DNA of 64,000 bases, taken from positions 8,928,001-8,992,000 of the forward strand of contig JASDFA010000002.1 of NCBI GenBank assembly GCA_035772735.1, written 5' to 3'. How positions within the stretch are numbered: the stretch's first letter is position 1; every line of letters begins with the position of its first letter. The notes beneath the pieces are model-generated. The model did no database searches. It saw nothing but the letters and a program-made list of their open reading frames with translations, and was not told the origin of the DNA. The stretch is from Datura wrightii (taxonomy: Eukaryota > Streptophyta > Magnoliopsida > Solanales > Solanaceae). The position numbers and the translations under genes were made by a program. This document shows positions 31,530 through 42,452 of this stretch, piece by piece.

Positions 31530-33917
31530 TGTCACACCCCGAGCCAACACCCTGGACGAAACACGATACTTGAAGCCACAAGTGACCTCAAGTCAACCCC
31601 TGGTCTATCATCCACTAGTATTCTGAGTAATCATGCGTAGCGGAAATTTAAAATATCACATCAAATCATTTTAAGAAAATGTAAAGACTGAAAATAGAGA
31701 ATTTAAAATATAAAAAAAACACTGAAAATCAAGTCAGGTCTGAAGGCTATGTACTGAGAAGTTGCTGGGACAAGCCCCCAGCTAACTCTAAGTCTAACTA
31801 AAACAATAACTCAACTAAAAGAAAATAAAACAAGGCCCTCGAATGATGAGGACTCACACTTCGGCTGCAGCAGAAGAGGATCTGGATCGCAACAGCTAAC
31901 GATGCTGAGTCTTGGAACCTGCAGCTATATAATGAAATGATACAACATAAAAATATGCGACAATACTTTCAATGTACTGAGTATGTGAGAGGAATATACT
32001 AATAAATGTAAATGACTTAATTGGAAAGACATTCAATGACCAACTAATTATCTAAATTGAAATAATCTGAAGTATCTGAGATGGTCAAACTGACCTTGTC
32101 TAGTGGCCAAAGACATGCCCTAAATCTGTAATACTGAATCTAAACTACTGCACTAAACTGAACTGAACTGATAGGTCTGATACTGGACTGAGATTCTTAT
32201 TTTGAAACTGGATTGGACTGACTAGTGGAGAGTCTGTAACCGATATATAACCACATGAACTAGATGTGGAGTCCGATGTATACACCCCACCGGTAGGACC
32301 CAATATACCTAGCAAGGTATAAAGGCATGAACTGGATGACCACAAAAGTCTGGGGCCAAATTAGGCCAATAATCTGTATGGCAATGTAGTTCTGGGAACT
32401 TGGGTGGGCTGGAACCCTGGTCTACTCGGTGCTAACTCCTACTCCCACTGGAACACCTAAACTGAACTACTAGGCTAATAGCTCGAAACTGGGGTCCAAG
32501 ACTAGTCAGGGACATATAACTGAAAGTACCCTGAGAGTCTTATCGGACCAGATGCTGAAACTGGGTTCTAGACTGGTCAAAGCTGCTTATCTGGAAGCAT
32601 CATAACCATCTAAGAACAAACTGTAAACTGAACTGGGGTCCCGGGGCTTGTCAGAGCTATAAGTCTAAAATGTCATGACCGCCTAACGGACCAAAAATCT
32701 GAGTTCTGAGTCTGATTTTGATAACTGAGAGGCACTACTGACACTTCGGGGAAAAACTAAATTCAAACTGATTAGTTGACAATTTTTGTATAGATCTGAA
32801 GGAATTCTACATTCTAGCCAAACTGAACTATTAAACAGCTAATAGAGAATTTGACTCATTCCAACAACACAGGAATTCCATAATATGGAAATCACTCAAG
32901 AATTAAAGAAAATATCACCTGAAAAGTCTAGAATCATTCTCATCAATGGGATATTTGCTCATCGTATAAGTAATAATTTCAAGGAAATTCACCCCTAAAC
33001 ATACTTCATTCAACAAACGGAAATTTATACGCAATGATCATTACTCAAAATTTTAGGGCTTAAATTCACTAGTGCAAGAACCTCGATAAATTAAGTAAAA
33101 ACTGATGGGATTCATATCAATAGAAAATGAGGATATCATTCTAAGTGAAATTAACAAATAATAACATGTAATTTCTTTGTATTCAAAAACTTAGGGCTAA
33201 AGACTGATAGGGAAACTATTGGAGGGTTTTGGGAAACACAAGAAAGAACAATTCCCTTGTTGAATTCCCACATACCTGACGAAGAATCCTGGAGAAATTG
33301 CTGGATAATTGTAGAAGAAAGATCTGCCCTAGCTGATGCTCTGAACTGCTCTGTGAGGAACCCTACGTTCTGTTTCATGAAAGTTTGAGTGGGGAATGAG
33401 GATAAGAGCCTGTTACCCCCACTAAAATGTCTGACACTGATGTTAAAATGAAGTAGTTTAAAGCTTGGGAGAGTAGGAAATTACTAAATAACCCTTAGAA
33501 ATTCACTGGAAAAAAACTGTCAGGTGCCCCTAACGGGTGACCTAACGAGTCGTAGTGACTGACCACGACTCGTGGTCACGCCCGTCAGGTACACTGTCTG
33601 CGTTCTTCAGTGGGTCACCACGAGGGACCTGACGAGTCGTGCCCACTGACGACGACTCGTGGTGACCACCCATCAGGGACACTACCAACTTCTCAAGTTT
33701 TTGGATTCCGGTCTGACAACGAGGAACCTGACCACGACTCGTGAGGTCGTCTGTTCAGAACACTGTCTATTCTTAGACCTCCTTCTCACGGTTGACCTAA
33801 CGAGTTGTTAGGTCATTTAACGACTAGTTAGATGGGTCATTCTGCAACATTCTGGTAGTTTTCCAGATTTTCTGATTTAAGTCTCGGATATTCATTTTGA
33901 GCTTCTGGGGCGTTACA
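31530..33917 (-). repeat. 5' LTR of chromovirus C
   Basis: In coding direction it runs TGTAACGCCCCAGAAG..GGCTCGGGGTGTGACA, 2,388 bp, similar to element E's LTR. Its U3 part (33530-33860) is packed with imperfect palindromic units around ACGACTCGT and GTGACC/GGTCAC. The next five bases cactt (33918-33922) would be its TSD; the partner is outside the window. Confidence 0.85.
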
Positions 33918-34647
33918 CACTTACTCCAGATAATATTTTCAATAAAAATATTAGCACATATAATTCATGTGACTCCTTATTTCTCACCAAATGTAGCTTA
34001 TTTTCATTGTAAAGTAAGGTTAGAACTTCTTTGTTGTATGTGTGTGTTGTTCAACATCAAAGTTTAAGGACATGACATCTCGCATCAAAATAACTGCGGT
34101 GACAAAGTTCACACAAAAGTTTTATTCTTTTCCTTCTTTGGTAAGTCCAGTTTGAAGACCAAGTACACAAACACGTTATATACAATAATATTTAGTATTT
34201 CAAAATAAATAAGTTTTCCAGAAATTAAAAGAAGAGTCACAATTTTTAGGATTAGTAAAAGTGATTTTTTATTTTTTAAAATAGAATAGTCATGAAAAAA
34301 ATGACTTTGTTTATTCTTGTTGTTTGTTTAATAAGAGGAGTAAAAAAATTCTCTTGTATAATAATGAGTGATAGGTCCAATATAATACAATAAGTATTTG
34401 ATTTCACAATTCATTCTAGTTTGTGAACTGATCAATAAAAGAAGAGATGCAAGTGTAGAGAATGCTATGAATTTTTATCATCTCATTAACGTATTAAAAT
34501 GGGATAAAACTATGAAATTTTCTTATCTTAGTCTTTTCTATTCATCTTGAAAATAAAGGCAACTCAAATTTGTAACCAAAAGATTTACTTGCTTAGATAT
34601 AAATTATTGATGTTCTTGAAATGCAAATTTTTATTTTGGTTTTCAAA

Positions 34648-34835
34648 TTTAAGCCAACATCATGTGTAACTATAAAAGTTGTCGTCGTATGACCATATTA
34701 TAGGTTCAAGTTATAAAACAGCCTCTTGCAATAATGCAAGGTAATATTGCATAAATAAGACCAAATTTAATCTGACCCTTCTCCCGAACACACTCATAGC
34801 GAGATTTCAGGTGCACTGGCCTGTTCTTTTCAAGG
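34648..34835 (+). mobile_element. Degenerate Au-type SINE
   Basis: The order of segments fits plant Au-like SINEs: tRNA-like start with B box GGTTCAAGTTA (34703-34713), then ACAGCCTCTTGCAATAATGC, AAGGTAATATTGCATAAATA, CTGACCCTTCTCCCGAACAC, CATAGCGAG and GTGCACTGGCCTGTTCTTTT. The consensus is from memory; many substitutions indicate an old copy. I cannot define its target duplication. Confidence 0.65.
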
Positions 34836-35507
34836 TTAAATCAAAAGTCATGTGCTATATAATTACAAACAAAAAATTATGTGAAATTAGATTGATTATC
34901 AAGTTTGACTGTCTTTCCAATGATAGACAATAAAAATGATTATTATATTTATTGCGAAAGTGGTTGGTAAGTAGTGGTCGGTATATTATATCTGATTAAT
35001 TTTTAAGAGAGAGATTCATGTTGTTATCCTTGAAAGAAAGTGTAGAACCTATCATGAAACTGTTTTAAGCATCTAATTATTCTAATTCTAAGTACCTTGA
35101 CAAAACTCACAAAAAACACTCCTTATTCTTTAATAAATAATTATTGTTAGGACTGTCCAAACTCCTAAAGGACTCCAACTCATTGTGTGATTGCAGTCTA
35201 GCAGAAACAGAACGGTGGAAGAACCTGAACTTTTGTATATCAAAATTTTGTGTCTTATTTTCCTATAATTCAGAACAGGTGTTATGAAAATCCTTCAAGT
35301 GTAAGAATGTAAATTTTATATATTTTATAAAAGATTAAATGAATCTCATAAATAGACAATAAATTAACCAAAAGATGTATTTATTTAATTATGTAATAAA
35401 CTTTAATCAAGCAGGAATACGAGAATGTAAATTTAATGATAAATGAAACATCAACTAAACATAAAAGAAAAACTAAAAATCACAAAAAGTGAAAAGCGAT
35501 GATTTAC

Positions 35508-35591
35508 CTTAGGGCGAGGAGTAAATTTGGGCAGAATTTCTGATCGAGAAGAATAATCCTTATCCCCTATCCTCTGTTGAGGTAGTAATTC
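35508..35591 (-). pseudogene. Exon-like segment, copy 1
   Basis: On the minus strand an 84-bp stretch is bordered by TTTATTTTAG| and |GTAAATC and is open in one frame (28 codons, e.g. QQRIGDKDYSSRSEIL and PKFTPRPK). The length is a multiple of three. Copy 2 lies 168 bp to the right with the same borders, so a block of about 250 bp was duplicated. I do not recognise the protein. It may be an internal exon of a broken host gene, or coincidence. Confidence 0.35.
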
Positions 35592-35759
35592 CTAAAATAA
35601 ATTTAATGTTACAACCAAGTTTCATTTCAACTTCTTTCTATTGCACTGCATATTCCTCCAATATTGATGTAAAAGGGATTGGAAGAAGATACATGAAACA
35701 TCAACTAAACATGTAAAAGAAAAACTAAAAATCGCAAAAAGAGAAAGGAGAGGATTTAC

Positions 35760-35848
35760 CTTGATGGAGAAGAGTAAATTAAATTTGGGAAAAATCCTAA
35801 TCAAGAAGAATAATCTTTGTCCATTATCCTCAGTTGAGGCAGTAATCC
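35760..35848 (-). pseudogene. Exon-like segment, copy 2
   Basis: A diverged duplicate of 35508-35591 with TTTGAG| and |GTAAATC borders. It encodes LRIMDKDYSS then a stop (TGA for CGA) and has small indels (89 bp), so it is decayed. The flanking sequences (aaacatcaactaaacat, caagtttttcaacttc) are duplicated too. Confidence 0.35.
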
Positions 35849-36224
35849 CTCAAACTAAATTCAATGTTATAGCCAAGTTTTTCAACTTCTTTCTATGGGA
35901 AAGAAAATTTCTTTTTGATCAACAATTTCTAAGAATTTGATGTATCAACTTATCTCTAACTCTTTTAAGATGACATAGAGCAAGGCACGGAAGAAGGTGC
36001 AGAGAGGGAGGAAAAGGAAGAGGGGGAGGAAGGGAGTAGTTTTGGAAGAAATTATTAGAGGAAGAGACACCAATTATCAGGATGAATAAACATGACTCTT
36101 GGATTTTCTTCTTCTTTTTTTTAAAATGAACTGACTGGGAAAAAAAGGAGAAAATATAGGCAAAAAGATAAATGAGATTCCTAGACTGTGAGATATGACA
36201 AGTACGTGAGCCTAAGTCCCTCTT

Positions 36225-36250
36225 TTATATAGATATATAGATATATAGAT
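36225..36250. repeat. TATAGA-type microsatellite
   Basis: A short run of atatatag units (tatatagatatatagatata). Confidence 0.85.
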
Positions 36251-36380
36251 TATGCCCTATTATGCAAGTTTTATGAAAAGTCAAGGTTATGATTAATGAT
36301 TTCAAGTATAATGAGATATCTAGCATGAATGAATACTTATAAATTTTGTATGTGCGAACATATGATTTTGACTTATGAAG

Positions 36381-36885
36381 TCTATTTCAAGTATGCATGA
36401 TTTTATTATTTTGGGCAAGCCCAAAAAAGTTAAGTATGTTGTCATGATTTCTCCAAGGCTAATAATATTAGCTTATCATCTGTTTCGGAGTCAAGATTCC
36501 ACTACAGCTTATAATATGTTTTGGAGTCAAGGCTCCCAATGTTCAAATTTCAGACTATGCATGTAATTATGATTTCAGCTACATTAAAAAATGATGGGAG
36601 CATTATATATGTTTTTAGGAGTAATGTCTAGCACAGAGTAGGCTTGGGGTTCTAAGATTCTATGTTCTTAGAAATACGCGCCAACATAGGTATATGTTAC
36701 ATGTTTGGGACCTCTAAATAGTTTTATCCCCTACCCTCAAGGGGCCTTACCTTGATATCAATATCATGGTATCGTCCTTAGCCCTGGAAAGATTTTGGGT
36801 GGATCTGCCCACATGAATGTGATAGTTGGGGCATAACAGAAGCTCTATCGTGATTGTTTCGATTATGACAAATCTCCCATTGTTC
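36381..36885 (+). repeat. Decayed chromovirus LTR remnant
   Basis: 36615-36700 (tagcacagagtaggcttgg, then gttcttagaaatacgcgcc) weakly resembles the middle of element E's LTR (ttagcaccaagcaggccagg at about 57742, then gttcccagaactacattg). No ends are visible. Element F begins at its right side. Confidence 0.35.
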
Positions 36886-37548
36886 CTCCTGATTTCTTGC
36901 CACTCTCCCGAGCATCTAGGAACTATCTCATGAACCCTAATGCCTATATTCCTATGGTCGCAGGAGAAACATGAAATGATGATTATGTCTACTTGTATAT
37001 CAACTAAACAAGGTTGAAGGGTATATCCTTATCCTCATCAACAACTTCTAACCTTCAACCATGGTCCAAAGAATCTTTGAATTCTTATTTTATATTTACT
37101 TTTAACCTTTTCAGTTCCGTCTCCCGAGTTCAACCAAAAATTAACGGATTTATTCACAAGGTGATGAGTCTGGAGAATAAGCAATTAAAATAAGTAAATA
37201 TAAACAACCTTTAATGAAGAATCAAAACTAGCAATAATCAATCTTTCAAACTTCAACCATAGCTACTCATGTTCTAGCAGAAAAACAAAGACATCATCAT
37301 TCGAAGCATAAAAATGATAGAGAAAAGAAGAAACCTAAGTTACAAACTTGTCTCTCTTCTTTCTTCGCAACTTGGGTAATTTTGGTCGTCCTTACTTGAT
37401 TTCCTTCTTAAAACATCTAAAAATATTTGTCAGCTCAAAAGACGCATGAAAACATGAATTCATGCATTTCATAAGGAATATGAACTCAAAACAAAATAAA
37501 ATATCGGCCAAAACATGGAAAATGGGCATAAGAATATGTCCAACATTA
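36886..37548 (-). repeat. 3' LTR of element F, shortened
   Basis: It matches the 5' LTR around ttcttgccac..aggagaaa, tcaactaaacaaggttgaag and gcataagaatatg. It lacks the outer roughly 350 bp, and also the internal repeat array that the 5' LTR keeps (51180-51540). It ends caacatta where the 5' LTR has caacatca. Confidence 0.75.
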
Positions 37549-37551
37549 CCA

Positions 37552-37582
37552 CCCCACACTTAAACCGTTTTTCATCCTTGAA
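37552..37582 (-). promoter_or_regulatory. Polypurine tract and small hairpin, element F
   Basis: The minus strand reads TTCA-AGGA-TGAA (37582-37571), then GGTTTAAGTGTGGGG next to the LTR. Confidence 0.65.
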
Positions 37583-39126
37583 CAGTCCTCAATTTCATGC
37601 ACAAATTCATATTTTCTCACCACTTGTCACCTCTATCAATTCACAACTCAAACAACTAGCATAGAGCATATGATTAAATGGTTCATCAACATATAGCAAT
37701 TCACTTCAAGCATATGCAGAGTTTTCATATTCAAGACTACACAACTTCTATAACCGACTAATTCTTTCAAAATAGGGTCAACATGATTAAATACGAAATA
37801 TTACACATATAGTACACTGACTTAGACATCTTATGCCCCTCACTTTCAGTGATATTCCTCTCTCAAATTATGTATACAAAGCATGAAACGTAATAAGCAA
37901 GTCACAGTCACACTCAGAAAAGATGTATCATACATATGGAACATACCATAAGCTTTCCCTTTATGTACACCTGGACTACATAGTTATTTTAAGAGATTAA
38001 GATCAGGATTTTTCTTAGTTGTAATGTCGGCTAAGGGACATTTAGGAATGATTTTCGCTTATAGTGATTACCAATCCTAAGAACTTTTAAGACATTTTTT
38101 CATCTTTCAAGTGCATCACTTTTTCCTTTATTGTTCACCCTTCACTCTACTCACCTTTTTTCTTTTCTTTTTATGCCCCTTTATTCCCTACATGACTGCT
38201 AGTTCCTTCTCATAGAATCAATAAGAATATTCACTATTAAAACTATTGCTTTCATTGTCCTAACAGCAAGTAAACAACATATTTTGGACACCCCTTCTTC
38301 CTACTTTCTCTTCTTACTGTCCACATAATTTTATTTCTTTCCTTTCCCTTATCATTCATATATTGGTGGACCTTCACTTTCAAGTCCCAAAGTGCCTAAG
38401 ACTACTTTGGATCAAAAATTCTGGAGGTCACACAACAAAAAGTGAATAGGCTACTTTTATGGCTAAGAAAAGAATAAGGCTTATGGCTCAAGGGGGTTAA
38501 CTAGGTAAGATATTTAGGAAGGTAAAACAAATATGGAAAATATGGATTTTTTAAATAAATGCCTTAATCATCTCTCAACTCTTTAACAACTAGCTATCCA
38601 GCAATTAAATTCACCTCACACGGAAATAACACTCTAGTCAATGTCCTATAGCTAGCTACACATTCATGCAATCATATTGAATGACATTTTTCATTATTAA
38701 TCCCTAAAAGTGTCTTGAGTCGAGTTAAAGAATTATGTGTGTCTCTCATGGATTTATAAATTATGCAATGAATATGACTACTTCATTGACTCAAGCATAG
38801 CCGCTAAGTGGAATGTCAAAGAGCGCACCAGTGATTAATGTCTGATTCAATTTTCCTTAAGATGGTCGTCATCCATCTATCATCGGGAAGGGTCACTATT
38901 CTATGATGACAAAAAACAAAAAAATGACTCTAAAAATAAACCAAACAAACTCAACTACTAAGAGATTATAGATCATCCAAACATAAAAAAGCCATCATCA
39001 ATGTTACTATCTATTACATACTGAACCTAATCAATCACAAAGCTACTACAAAAGGAAATGACAACTCATGCTATGGCCTACTATGGATATAGAATACAAA
39101 GAGAAAACAGGAAATATTTCCTCCAC
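37583..39126 (-). other. 3' untranslated region of element F
   Basis: Non-coding. It shares with A, B, G and I the block TTAAGATGGTCGTCATCCAT (38857-38876, plus strand) and the order of AT-rich segments. No gene supported. Confidence 0.6.
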
Positions 39127-39159
39127 CCCACACTTAAACTATGCACTGTCCTCAGTGCA
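39127..39159 (-). promoter_or_regulatory. RGGA-loop hairpin and internal polypurine-like tract, element F
   Basis: The minus strand reads TGCACTG-AGGA-CAGTGCA (39159-39142), then TTTAAGTGTGGGG (39139-39127). Its stem differs from A, B, G and I but still pairs perfectly. Confidence 0.75.
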
Positions 39160-39199
39160 CAAACAAATATATTAAGTAGGTTGAGAAAAGGAACTTCCT

Positions 39200-40452
39200 G
39201 GGCCTCTTTGCACAGTTATCATCATCAGGATTGTACTCCTGATCATCATCATCATTATCCTCGCCATCAAACTACATGACTCTCATGGTAGCATTATCCT
39301 CCTCATTGTTATCCAAGTCATCAACCCCATCAGTAAGCACCATGGCCTCATCATCGTACAATGGCTCCTCAAAAGCTGGTCCCACTCGACACATCAGCAT
39401 CCCACTCTCCATGCGTGGATATCGCTCCTCCAGGGCCACCATCTCGTCATCTGTGGTAGGTCGACCTCCAGTCCTCAGCTACAAATCTAGCATCCCGAAC
39501 ATGCAACCTCGCCAGCTCTCAACTCGAGCTTGGTGATCAGCTACAGTAAGAATTGGAGCTGTACAAGTGATGGCCTCTTTTACCTTCGTGACATCCATCA
39601 TCTTGCCTACCAGTTGCCCTGCTAGAGGTAGGTGAAGGTCTGGCTATTCTTCCTTAATGCCAGTGACTCTCATAAACTCGGTCTGGAGACTACCATAATA
39701 GTACTTCCACCTACAGTTGTCCCTCGATCTCCTCATATTGCCTCTAAGCACTACACCAAAATTGATTGGTAGCCATTTCACTAGCATGTATACCAACACT
39801 ACCCACTCTCTAGTGATGTCCATTATGTGTGTCCTAGGGAGAAAAACGACACAAACAATCTTCACCTAGACTTTCGTCTCCTTATTCAAGTAGGAGAACG
39901 CAAGTGTGGAGTGAGTACCCTTATAGTCCCTTGCCCAATGGGCAGATGAAACCTCACAACAAAGAGTATGGAAAATGCCATGTATGGGGGCTTCTCTAGA
40001 AGAATGAAGAACTTGGATGGGTCTACAGTAGGTGTTCTAAGAAAGGTATTGAATCTCTTAAAAGTGAACCGAACCACCTGACCTCGTATTTTAACCGTGG
40101 TGCTCTTTCCAAAGGAAGTGTCCCAGTTTTGCATAAAATTCCCTCACCAAAGTGAGGTTGCACTTCTCCAGCTCAGTAAGATATATTCCAATCCCAACTC
40201 ACGGACCTTGTCACGAATGGTATGGAACTCAAGTGCGAGGAGGCCTTTGTCAATCTAATTCTCAGGAGCATATTTGGCCTCCTTTTGCCTGTTGAACCAT
40301 GTTAGTCCATGAGGCTCCACCGCTTTTACTCCAAACATTCTAGTAGGGGCTCCCTTGGCTGATGAACTCGATCCTCTTGTTCTTTTTCAAAGCCGCTTGA
40401 GACCCTTGTTAGCGATCTTCACTTCTTTTCCCTTTTCAGCTTTTGACGCCAT
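39200..40452 (-). pseudogene. ORF2, plant transposon-associated protein, element F
   Basis: A diverged relative of A/B ORF2: basic start at the ATG at 40452 (MASKAEKGKEVKIANKGLKR), central part KSTTVKIRGQVVRFTFKRFN (compare HTIKIRGQIVTL in A), and an acidic tail rich in Asp and Glu coded at 39210-39320. Many stops (e.g. near 40390, 40146, 39883, 39272) and frame changes inactivate it. The basic-centre-acidic layout is conserved although sequence identity to A is low. Confidence 0.65.
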
Positions 40453-41673
40453 GATACATGCCAATCAATAACCAAGAACTTCAAAAGATTAGTTTATGAA
40501 TAAAAAGGCTAGTTAATTAGGTGTAACGGGTGCAAAATGACCCCACACTTAATTCGCGAGCACACTCATGAGAATTTGTCAAATAGGGTTCTCAAGACTT
40601 CACCCATTATCATCCCAAATATCAACATCCAAATTATTCACTAACTTCACACTACAACCAAGTTCATGAATTTTCTTCACATCTCTCCTCTTCTCTTTTT
40701 TTCTTTTCTTTTCAATAATGCCTCGCTTTGTCCATTCCTTTCACCTTCCAACCTTCAGTTCACAATTCAAGTAACCCACACATCAAAGTAGTTGCAATCA
40801 ATTAATTCAACAACCAACATGAAATTTAGTACAATCCACCATGAATTAACAAGAATTTTCAACAACTCAAGATTCTTCACATTCAAGAATTTAAGAACTA
40901 TGCACTTTATCTCTTTACAATCATTGTTCTACCTATTAATTTCAATTCAATTCATCACCCCCTTCATCCCTACAACTTCAAATCACTACATTCAACCAAA
41001 AATAAGCAACCCAACAAGGATAACACATTATCATGGAATAATTTGAGAGATTAAAGCTAATGAAACCCATATTATGAAATTCAAGGTTTTCACCAACAAT
41101 GGTGATTTTGGGTCTTTAACTTGGGGAAGAAGGGTATGGGAGAGTGCTCTTTACACTAATAACCAAGAAAGAATAAAAATACTTACATGAGTTAGAGATA
41201 TTAGCTTTACCAAGCTTCTTGAAGAAGACAACAATGGAAGGGAAAGGGAGAGGGAGTTAGGGTTAGATGAGGGAAGAGAGAGAATTGTGTTTCTTTTTAT
41301 TTTTCCCTTTTTAATGAGAGAAGATGAATGGGGATTTAAAATAAAAGTGTGGGGCATGGGTTTTTAGTAATTTAAAGGTCCTTGGGTCAAATTTTGACCC
41401 ATTAACCAAAAAACTTTCGGCCATAACACCCCTGGCACGACACACCAGTCACCTCGCCGCACACTTAGAAAACAAAATTCTTCATGGTCTGGATTGGCGC
41501 GACGCGCCACCCATAACACCAATTTGAATAATTTTTCTTTCTGAAGTTTAATACCTACCACCCCACGCTAGATATCTCGCCCTAGACTTAGACATTTTCA
41601 ACCCATTTTCCCAGCTCTTCTTGCCTCAAAAGCCCTGTTCATCCCTACAAAGTCAAAAAATGTTAGAAAGATA
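40453..41673 (-). other. Pre-ORF2 leader region of element F
   Basis: Non-coding. It holds a polypurine-like TTAAGTGTGGGG (40541-40552), a strong donor-like CAT|GTAAGTAT (GT at 41186-41185, minus) compatible with a leader intron, and at about 41390-41570 GC-rich units (cataacacccctggcacgac, ggcgcgacgcgccacccata) of the kind found in F's own 5' LTR array. Confidence 0.55.
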
Positions 41674-41764
41674 GGTTGCTTCCCACCAAGCATCGTAGTT
41701 ATAGTCGTGGCACGACATTCATGACTTGCCTCCCATGCAGTGCCTGATTTACCATCGCGGCATG
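41674..41764 (-). promoter_or_regulatory. Tandem double-hairpin signals, element F
   Basis: Two diverged copies lie side by side. 41723-41764: CAT-GCCGCG-ATG, spacer GTAAATCAGGCACTG, CATGG-GAGGCAA-GTCATG. 41674-41716: GTCGT-GCC-ACGAC and a GGGAAGCAACC relic. Same place relative to the gag-protease end as in A and G. Confidence 0.65.
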
Positions 41765-41855
41765 AAAAAAGTCACTCTCTCTCCTTCATTCGAGTGAGAT
41801 AGTTAGGATCCTGAAAACTTGATAAATTCTCATGCAGCACATGCTGCTCAATTTC

Positions 41856-42452
41856 CTACTTACACCCTCTAGGCTCTAACATTGGCTTCATTGTGAAGTC
41901 CTCATAGTGATGTGGCATCCTTGCTACTCTAAACACCTCGAAGACTACCTCCTGACCATCAACAATCATCGACATCTTTACCTGCTTCACCTTCATAACT
42001 GCATCAATGATGGCTAAGAATCCTCTCCCCATAATGAGAGAAATTGATGCATCTTCTTTATAATCCAAGATTATGAAGTCCACTAATAAGATGAAAGGTC
42101 CCACCTTAATCAAGATGTCCTTTATGATTCCGTCAGGATAAACAAGAGACGGGTCGACAAGCTGCAATGTAACTATGGTCGAACGTGGTTCACCTAAACC
42201 TAAGTTTTTGAAAAAGGATGCGACCATTAGATTAATGCTTGCACCCAAGTCGCACAGTGCTGAATATACATCTTTGTTCCTAATAGTCATTGGAATGGTG
42301 AAGCTCCCAAGGTCTTTCAGCTTCTTTGGAATTTTGTTCTGCACTTGATAACTGCACTCTTCTGTGAGAGCCACTGTTTCAAACTTCGTAAGCCTCTTCT
42401 TGTTTGCCACAATATCCTTCAAATAGAAGGTCCACCAATTATAGGTTAACAT
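41856..42452 (-). pseudogene. Aspartic protease, element F
   Basis: An open frame of 198 codons with retropepsin motif ALCDLGASINLMVASFF, then VTLQLVDPSLVYPDGIIKDI, FIILDYKEDASISLIMGRGF and a C-terminal FEVFRVARMPHHYEDF. It stops at GCK near 41856 with no RT after it. Upstream the frame is lost near 42450-42470 (TGTA..EVLKQ region). Matures Gag in the family. Confidence 0.8.

Larger units (their letters stand above)
33918..36380. other. AT-rich region outside the LTR elements
   Basis: No long open frame. It holds a degenerate SINE (34648-34835), a tandem pair of exon-like sequences with splice-site borders (35508-35591 and 35760-35848, minus), a purine-rich tract near 35990-36060, and a TATAGA-type microsatellite (36225-36250). 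It may be a fragment of ancestral host DNA carrying the 5' part of a broken gene; no product recognised. Confidence 0.5.

Noticed and set aside
36720..36840. Ordinary host gene between 33918 and 36885
   Set aside because: No open frame beyond 63 codons and no recognisable domain; only short exon-like pieces are noted separately with low confidence.
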